Source of the DNA: Pseudoxanthomonas beigongshangi
GTDB taxonomy: Bacteria; Pseudomonadota; Gammaproteobacteria; Xanthomonadales; Xanthomonadaceae
NCBI RefSeq assembly: GCF_016820515.1
Contig: NZ_JADHDV010000009.1
Coordinates: forward strand, 93,833-157,832
DNA: 64,000 bases
Direction: 5' to 3'
Shown here: piece after piece, positions 58,652 through 64,000 of the stretch
How the letters are laid out: every line of letters starts with the position of its first letter
Numbering within the stretch: position 1 is the stretch's first letter
Program-made: the position numbers and the translations under genes
The notes under the pieces: model-generated
What the model was told of the DNA's origin: nothing
The model's input: only the letters and a program-made list of their open reading frames with translations
Database searches by the model: none

Positions 58652-60472
58652 ATGCAAAGAAAGCTTAGGACGGTGATATGCGCCGGGATTCTCATGTGCT
58701 CCAACGCGTATGGAGCATCCGTCATAGACAACTACAATAGTCGGACAAAAGCGGCTCAAGTGATTGAGCCGATGACCGTTGAGGATTTTGGTCAGTCCGT
58801 GAATCTCCAGGACGGTGGGGTCTCTTTCCGCACGACGGATGTGGTCGTCCAGACAAATTCTGGCTCAATAACCTTCGGGCGGAAACTGAGTCCGACGGAA
58901 TTCAGCACGGACGAGTTGGGTAGCGGCACTGATTTTTCGAGTATGCCCGCAACGCCATGGGAGCTTGATATTCCTTACATGACGGGAATATTCGCCGCTG
59001 GTTACGGCGATAGTTGGCCAGGTTCAAATTGGTCAAATGATGAGAGTCGCCTCAAACGCTGTACCTATCTTGGTGAGTTACCCACCATTTATGGGGTCGG
59101 AACCTTTTTCCAGGTCACCTACAGGCCTGAATATTATTTTTCCGGGATAAGCATCAATGTTCCTGGTCATGGAATGGAATCCGTCAAGGAATCCATAAGT
59201 GGAACAGCCAGTCCACAGGACGGGCGAAGCTATGTGGGCACCACGCCGAGCCATTGGAAGATTTCGTGCCTTGATACGCTGAAGAATGGGCGCGGAGAGG
59301 GTTTTCGGGTGACTTTGCCCAACGGCACGATTTATCACTTCAACTGGTTTGCAAAAAGGTTTGCGGGAAATATCAACGACAGCACCTGCTCGGGTGCGAG
59401 TCAGAACATTTATCGGTCGCCTGAATCCGCTCTCGCAACGCATCAAGGATGCTGGGTGGCGCTGGCTGTTCCAAGGATGCAATCGTTCCTGTATGCGACT
59501 GAAGTCATTGACAGGTTCGGGAACAAGACTGAATACAAATTTGACGCTGACAACCCGTTTCATCTGAGTTCAATTGTCCACAATGGCGAGACAGTGATGT
59601 CTTTCGGGTACTCCGGCGGGAGATTGGTGCAAGTTTCCTCATTCGGACGGACCTGGACCTATGCGTATGAGGGGAATCTTGGCTCATTGAGCACTGTGAC
59701 CAATCCAGACGGGAGTTCTTGGGGGTACGAGATCTCCAACAACTTGCGCAGCATCAATTGGTATCGGCCGCTGGAGGTTTGGGCGATCTGCAGAATAAAC
59801 GTAGGAACAAAGTCGACGTCTGTCGCGCCCGGATATGGTGATGCCGCCTATGTATCGATAAGGAGTCCTTCAGGGGCTACCGCGAAATTCGACTTGCGCA
59901 AGATATTGCATGGAACAAATCATGGCGAAGCGCGCTGTTATTATCAGCATGTCGCTGGTGGAGGTGGATCCGATATCGGGCCAATTGTGCCGTACCCCTC
60001 CGTCTACCAGATGGCATCTCTTTACAAGATGACGGTGTCTGGCCCTGGACTTTCAACCTATGTCCGCAACTACAGTTACGAGCCGGGATGGACTTCACCA
60101 TATCAGGCGCGCACGGTGGTGTCGGACTCGACCGGGAAGTTCACGAGATACAAGTTTGGTTTTGCAAAGACGTTTGGAAAGGTAATCGAAGAGGAGTCGG
60201 GGGCTGGTTCCACTGTCTTGCGGCGCATCAGCTACAAGTATCTTGAGAATGCCGCGAATCAGAATTTTCCGGAGTACGTGGGGATACAGTTCCCTACGGG
60301 CACTGGCATGTTTGATGGCCATGACAACTTGAATGCTCCTTTGATCGAGAAGGTTGAGTGGGTGGATGGGATCAACCACAGTTGGAGGGTCAGGGCCGAC
60401 TGTGAAGGAAGGTATTGCTTTGATGGATTCGTCCGGCCCTTGAAGATTGACAAGGCCAGCGCTCCGCAATAG
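58652..60472 (+). CDS. Rhs/YD-repeat system, N-terminal module (A)
   Basis: 606 residues with a Sec signal peptide (hydrophobic 8-20, cleavage near NAYGA). After about residue 260 the sequence has YD-repeat-like phrases (YATEVIDRFGNKTEYKFDADN, SFGYSGGRLVQVSSFGRTWTYAYEG, YVRNYSYEPG), typical of the region before the repeats of xanthomonad Rhs-like proteins. It ends with a normal stop in RPLKIDKASAPQ, where a contiguous Rhs protein would run on. AAGGGA precedes the ATG by 5 bases. Composition is much lower in GC than the window average. No catalytic site is visible; it may be the envelope or cocoon base of the system. Confidence 0.8.
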   Translation: MQRKLRTVICAGILMCSNAYGASVIDNYNSRTKAAQVIEPMTVEDFGQSVNLQDGGVSFRTTDVVVQTNSGSITFGRKLSPTEFSTDELGSGTDFSSMPATPWELDIPYMTGIFAAGYGDSWPGSNWSNDESRLKRCTYLGELPTIYGVGTFFQVTYRPEYYFSGISINVPGHGMESVKESISGTASPQDGRSYVGTTPSHWKISCLDTLKNGRGEGFRVTLPNGTIYHFNWFAKRFAGNINDSTCSGASQNIYRSPESALATHQGCWVALAVPRMQSFLYATEVIDRFGNKTEYKFDADNPFHLSSIVHNGETVMSFGYSGGRLVQVSSFGRTWTYAYEGNLGSLSTVTNPDGSSWGYEISNNLRSINWYRPLEVWAICRINVGTKSTSVAPGYGDAAYVSIRSPSGATAKFDLRKILHGTNHGEARCYYQHVAGGGGSDIGPIVPYPSVYQMASLYKMTVSGPGLSTYVRNYSYEPGWTSPYQARTVVSDSTGKFTRYKFGFAKTFGKVIEEESGAGSTVLRRISYKYLENAANQNFPEYVGIQFPTGTGMFDGHDNLNAPLIEKVEWVDGINHSWRVRADCEGRYCFDGFVRPLKIDKASAPQ

Positions 60473-60515
60473 GACAATGTCGTTTTGTGATGTGCGATTG
60501 GCATGGAGGCGGGGC

Positions 60516-63080
60516 ATGAAGCGGGCAGTACTGGGGATGTTGCTGGCGTTGCCGTTGGCGGGCGAGGCACAGACCTACAGCAAAACTGAAACCATCGAGT
60601 ACTACGACGATCCGGCGTTGTGGGTAATGGGGCAAGTCAAACGGACGACGACCAACGGGGTGGAGACCAGCAGCACCGTCTATGGTTGGAAGGCGTTGCC
60701 GACGCAGACCAGTGAGTTCGGTCGTGTGCCCCAGGTATTTACTTACGATGTGGCCTCGCCTGTGGACACGGGGCAGCTGGGCACGCTCAGGACGGTCAAG
60801 GACGGCAACAACAACGTCACCACATTCACCAATTGGAAGCGCGGTATCCCGCAGACCATCACCTATGCCGACAGCACAACGCAGTCGGCGGTGGTGAATG
60901 GCAATGGCTGGATCGACTCGGTCACGGACGAGGGCGGCTATACCACTTGCTACACCTACGATGCGATGGGCCGGCTGGCGAGCATCACCCATCCGTCGGA
61001 GACAACCGCCGGTGTTTGCAACAACAGCGCCTGGGCCCGTACGACACAGAGCTTTGCCCCGAGCGCCGTGGGACGTTATGGCCTGCCGGCTGGCTATTGG
61101 ATTCAGATCGTGGATACCGGCGCGGCGCGGCGCGTCAAGCATTTCGATGCCTTGTGGCGGCCGGTGCTGGAAGAGCAATTCGACAATACCAACGGGACCA
61201 CCATCGCGGCCACGCATAGCCTGGTGGTCAAGCGCTACGACGCGGAGGGGCAGCTGGAGTTCCAGTCCTATCCGGTCAGTAGCCTCACCAGCATCAACGA
61301 CAGCGCCTTGAAGGGCATCTGGAGCTTTTATGACGCGCTGGGACGGGTGACCTCCGTCAGCCAGGACAGCGAATCGGGACCCTTGACCACGCTCACGGCC
61401 TATGAGGCTGGATTCAAGACAAAAGTCACCAGCCCGAAGGGGCAAGTGAGCATCACTTCCTATCAGGCTTATGACCAGCCCAGTTATGACTGGCCAATAC
61501 GCATCGAACAGCAGCCGCTGGGGGCGATTACCGACATCACCCGCGACGCCTGGGGCAAGCCCACCCGCATCACCCGGCGCGGTGGCGTGGGCGAGCCGGT
61601 ACTGGAACGAAGCTATGTCTATGACGAGCGCCAGCGATTGTGCAAGATGGTCGAGCCGGAGACCGGTACAACGGTGATGGGCTATGACGCGGCTGGCCTG
61701 CTCATCGGTTCGGCCTCGGGCTTGACCTTGTCGAGTCTGGCCGAATGCAGCACGGCGCTGGCCGCGGCGTCGGGGCGTTGGGTCTTGCGCAGCTACGACG
61801 CACGCCAACGTCTGAACTCGCTGACGTTCCCGGATGGGCAGGGCAACCAGCGCTGGCAGTACTGGCCGGGGGGACAAGTCAAGCAGGTCAGTACCTTGAA
61901 TGACGGGGTGTATACCTACAACAGCTACGCCTACTTCCGGCGTGGACTGCCCAGGGCCGAAGCGCTGGCGCGCGCGGATGGCGCTACCTGGACGCTGGGC
62001 TACGACTATGACACCAGTGGCAACCTGAGCAGCGTGCGTTATCCGAGTGGGCAAACAGTCGCCTATCTTCCAAATGCGTTGGGCCAGCCGACCCAGACGG
62101 GTACCTATGCCAAGTCGGTGAGCTATTACCCCAACGGCGCCATCAAGCAATTCAGCTATGGCAACGGCATCGTCCATACGCTGACCCAGAACGCGCGGCA
62201 GTTGCCGGAAGTCAGCCAGGATGCCTATGGCGGCACCGCGTTGTTGCGGGATGGGTACAGCTACGACAAGAACGGCAACCTGACTGCCATTGCAGACGGT
62301 GCTGCGGGCCGCAACCAGCGTGGCAACCGGACGATGGAATACGACGGTCTGGACCGTCTTGTGCGCGTCGAGTCTCCCATGTTCGGTGTCGCCCAATACG
62401 GCTATGACGTGCTGGACAACCTGACCCGCGTGGTGGCGCCAGGGCGTGACCACCATTATTGCTATGACCCTTCCTGGCGTCTGACCAATGTCAAGACCGG
62501 TGGCTGTGCGGGGGCCACGGTCATCGGCCTGGGTTATGACGTGCAAGGCAACCTGGGCAATCGCAACGGCACCGCCCATATTTTCGACTACGGCAATCGA
62601 CTGCGCGAAGTCAGGAACGCCGAATCCTATCAGTACGATGCCCACGGTCGGCGCACCCGCTCGCAGCAGGCGGGAGGAGCATTGTTCTCCTTCTACGACC
62701 AGGCGGGTGTGCTGCGCTACCAACAGAACCAGCGCATGGGCAAAGCCACGGACTACATCCAACTGGGGGGGAGCCTGGTCGCCGAGGTGGACTGGCCGGC
62801 CTCGCTGCCGGTACGTGCCACCACCTATGTGAACTGGTCGGCCGTGTCGGGTGCAGTGCGCTACGTCGTCGAAGAGAGTATTGACGGCATGACCTGGACT
62901 GCCGTGTACGACGGCGCCACGCCGGGCTGGACTTCGCTGGACCGGCCTTCGGGCAGCTACAGCTATCGCGTGCTGTCATGCAATGCCGCTGGCGTCTGTG
63001 CGGCAGTGGCCAACCCTGGCGTCAAACACCAGGCCAACAATCCCATGCTGTTGCTGTACCAACTGCTGCTCAGCCCTTGA
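60516..63080 (+). CDS. Rhs/YD-repeat module (B) ending in a fibronectin-III-like segment
   Basis: 854 residues. GGAGG at 60505-60509 and ATG 60516 give MKRAVLGMLLALPLAGEAQ, a signal peptide, so the in-frame stretch from 60447 is not used. Then YYDDPALWVMGQVKRTTT opens a long array of YD-type repeats (YDAMGRLASITH, YDAEGQLEFQS, YDYDTSGNLSSVRYPSGQ, YDGLDRLVRVES). The Rhs core starts (YDAHGRRTRSQQAGGALFSFYDQAGVLRY, YIQLGGSLVAEV) but stops where the chain would normally continue to HTDALG; instead a fibronectin-III-like segment follows (TTYVNWSAVSGAVRYVVEESIDGMTWTAVY ... GSYSYRVLSCNAAGVCA). Confidence 0.88.
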   Translation: MKRAVLGMLLALPLAGEAQTYSKTETIEYYDDPALWVMGQVKRTTTNGVETSSTVYGWKALPTQTSEFGRVPQVFTYDVASPVDTGQLGTLRTVKDGNNNVTTFTNWKRGIPQTITYADSTTQSAVVNGNGWIDSVTDEGGYTTCYTYDAMGRLASITHPSETTAGVCNNSAWARTTQSFAPSAVGRYGLPAGYWIQIVDTGAARRVKHFDALWRPVLEEQFDNTNGTTIAATHSLVVKRYDAEGQLEFQSYPVSSLTSINDSALKGIWSFYDALGRVTSVSQDSESGPLTTLTAYEAGFKTKVTSPKGQVSITSYQAYDQPSYDWPIRIEQQPLGAITDITRDAWGKPTRITRRGGVGEPVLERSYVYDERQRLCKMVEPETGTTVMGYDAAGLLIGSASGLTLSSLAECSTALAAASGRWVLRSYDARQRLNSLTFPDGQGNQRWQYWPGGQVKQVSTLNDGVYTYNSYAYFRRGLPRAEALARADGATWTLGYDYDTSGNLSSVRYPSGQTVAYLPNALGQPTQTGTYAKSVSYYPNGAIKQFSYGNGIVHTLTQNARQLPEVSQDAYGGTALLRDGYSYDKNGNLTAIADGAAGRNQRGNRTMEYDGLDRLVRVESPMFGVAQYGYDVLDNLTRVVAPGRDHHYCYDPSWRLTNVKTGGCAGATVIGLGYDVQGNLGNRNGTAHIFDYGNRLREVRNAESYQYDAHGRRTRSQQAGGALFSFYDQAGVLRYQQNQRMGKATDYIQLGGSLVAEVDWPASLPVRATTYVNWSAVSGAVRYVVEESIDGMTWTAVYDGATPGWTSLDRPSGSYSYRVLSCNAAGVCAAVANPGVKHQANNPMLLLYQLLLSP

Positions 63081-63105
63081 TTGACGACACCTGGAAAAAG
63101 ACCTC

Positions 63106-63522
63106 ATGTTGAATGGAATGAAATCCACCCTCCTGGCACTGCTGGCCACCCTCGCGGCCCCGTCACTGGCGCAGGTGCAAGACACCCCTCCGCGCATGGA
63201 TGCCACGCCACTGGCGGCACCCGCGCCAGTCAATACAGAACTGATGGCGGCGGCCGCCGAGCCGCCGGTCTATCCGCTGGAAGTACTCAGCGACGTTCTG
63301 GTGACGCAAATCGGAACCTACCAGAACACCGCCGCCCACTATGTGTGGTTCTCAAAGCGCGGCACCGAGTGCGGCAACCTTCCGCAGCCGGTTCACAAGT
63401 TCTACGACAACCAGGCCAGCGGCAACGCCTTGCTGGCCACGCTGACTTCGGCGCTCATCAGCCAGCGCCGACTGGATGTCAGGGTTTACGGCTGCGAAAT
63501 TTACGAGATTTACATACGCTGA
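63106..63522 (+). CDS. Small secreted protein between the split Rhs modules (C)
   Basis: 138 residues with a signal peptide (MKSTLLALLATLAAPSLAQ; start ATG 63106 or 63118). The mature part has two cysteines (GTECGNL and VYGCEIY) that could form a disulfide and a central pattern VLVTQIGTYQNTAAHYVWFS ... YDNQASGNALLATLTSALISQRRLDVRVYGC, which recalls the OB-fold B subunits of AB5-type toxins (SubB-like) and related small secreted families; this is a weak visual resemblance only. It sits exactly where the Rhs core is interrupted. It could equally be an immunity or chaperone-like protein. Confidence 0.65.
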   Translation: MLNGMKSTLLALLATLAAPSLAQVQDTPPRMDATPLAAPAPVNTELMAAAAEPPVYPLEVLSDVLVTQIGTYQNTAAHYVWFSKRGTECGNLPQPVHKFYDNQASGNALLATLTSALISQRRLDVRVYGCEIYEIYIR

Positions 63523-63572
63523 GTTGTCACGTATGAAGCCCACGCGGAAGTGCCATCACGGGAAGTGAGAGG

Positions 63573-64000
63573 ATGAAGATGAATGCGCGATGGAAAGCAG
63601 GCTTGGGGACATTGCTCTGCCTGATGCTATTGAGCCTTTGGGCTGGCGCACAGGCACAGACGGTGCGCTATGTGCATACCGATGCCCTGGGCTCGGTGGT
63701 GCTGATGACCGATGCCAGTCGCAATGTGGTCGAACGCAACGAGTACGAGCCTTATGGGCGGGTACTGACCCAGCCAGTGAACGATGGTCCAGGCTACACC
63801 GGGCATGTGCAGGATGCGGCCACCGGGCTGACCTACATGCAGCAGCGGTACTACGACCCGGTTATTGGGCGGTTCCTGTCGGTGGACCCGGTGACGGCGT
63901 ACTCCAGTCCGGGTGCCAACTTCAATCGATACTGGTACGCGAACAATAATCCATACAGATTCACAGATCCCGATGGGCGATGGTCACGTGATTTTGAGGT
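63573..64000 (+). CDS. Rhs core and toxin-tip module (D), truncated by the window end
   Basis: At least 142 residues, no stop before base 64000. From ATG 63573 (or 63579, better spaced from GAGAGG) a signal peptide MNARWKAGLGTLLCLMLLSLWAGAQAQ is followed directly by the second half of the Rhs core: RYVHTDALGSVVLMTDASRNVVERNEYEPYGRVL, GYTGHVQDAATGLTYMQQRYYDPVIGRFLSVDPV, and the core end NNNPYRFTDPDGR. The toxin tip begins after DPDGR but only a few residues (WSRDFE) are inside the window, so its activity cannot be named. It restarts the core where module B stopped, with its own export signal. Confidence 0.88.
   Translation, partial: MKMNARWKAGLGTLLCLMLLSLWAGAQAQTVRYVHTDALGSVVLMTDASRNVVERNEYEPYGRVLTQPVNDGPGYTGHVQDAATGLTYMQQRYYDPVIGRFLSVDPVTAYSSPGANFNRYWYANNNPYRFTDPDGRWSRDFE

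Noticed and set aside
58285..58731. Reverse gene ahead of the Rhs locus
   Set aside because: No ribosome site, no domain, and it overlaps the start of module A.
60447..60520. Frameshift joining Rhs modules A and B into one gene
   Set aside because: Module B starts with a signal peptide and a strong GGAGG site after the stop of A, and no single-base change restores a natural joint that would remove the signal peptide.
60390..62762. Reverse 790-codon open frame opposite Rhs module B
   Set aside because: Module B carries the clear YD repeats and signal peptide; the reverse frame has no recognisable domain.

Overview
The window is high-GC bacterial DNA that reads as a gammaproteobacterial chromosome of the Xanthomonadaceae/Lysobacteraceae (Lysobacter, Luteimonas, Pseudoxanthomonas or Stenotrophomonas relatives). 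The evidence is the gene order sdhAB-sdhE-ygfX-lolC-lolD, comEC-exbB-exbD-msbA-lpxK-kdsB, uvrC-pgsA-tRNA, and the abundance of short GTAG-type palindromic (REP/SMAG-like) repeats between genes. The genus is inference; no rRNA or marker comparison was possible.

Layout. 1-5033: end of the succinate dehydrogenase operon (sdhA tail, sdhB, a MAPEG membrane protein, sdhE, ygfX) running into the lipoprotein exporter lolC/lolD. 5074-7814, reverse: an HD-domain nucleotidase and a Tat-exported phospholipase C. 8285-19728, forward: comEC, then a tightly overlapping envelope operon (exbB, exbD, msbA, lpxK, kdsB, a low-molecular-weight phosphatase), an NHL/thioredoxin-like protein, uvrC and pgsA, followed by tRNA-Gly, tRNA-Cys and tRNA-Leu. 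The tRNA-Gly promoter lies inside the 3' end of pgsA. 20144-25787: accessory-looking DNA with two serine hydrolases, an MFS exporter and a divergent LysR regulator. 25852-43941: mixed housekeeping and metabolic genes (TonB receptor, FMN glutamate-synthase-like protein, two HI0933-type flavoproteins, a third serine hydrolase, FKBP isomerase, an SDR without the usual catalytic pair, an ArsR/SRPBCC operon with a twin operator, trhO, selO, two GSTs, an LLM oxidoreductase, YaeQ, cold-shock protein). 44206-58222: dbpA, a membrane-anchored RNase Sa-type ribonuclease with its barstar inhibitor and a three-domain lipoprotein, a ZIP transporter, an M14 peptidase, a POT peptide transporter, a rhomboid protease, a histone H1-like protein and cfa.

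58223-64000 is the most unusual part. Composition drops and the DNA encodes a YD-repeat/Rhs system that is not one long gene. It is a series of consecutive forward genes, each with its own Sec-type signal peptide: an N-terminal module (A), a YD-repeat module that stops inside the Rhs core after a fibronectin-III-like segment (B), a small secreted protein with two cysteines (C), and a fourth gene (D, running off the window) that restarts the Rhs core exactly at the HTDALG motif and reaches the DPDGR boundary where the variable toxin tip normally begins. This split secreted Rhs arrangement is the best candidate for a previously undescribed system here.

Functionally, much of the window serves the cell envelope: lipid A assembly and flipping (lpxK, msbA, kdsB), lipoprotein release (lolCD), energised outer-membrane uptake (exbBD, TonB receptor), phospholipid synthesis and modification (pgsA, cfa, phospholipase C). 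All coordinates and motifs were read by eye from the sequence; family names come from recognising conserved motifs, not from database searches.
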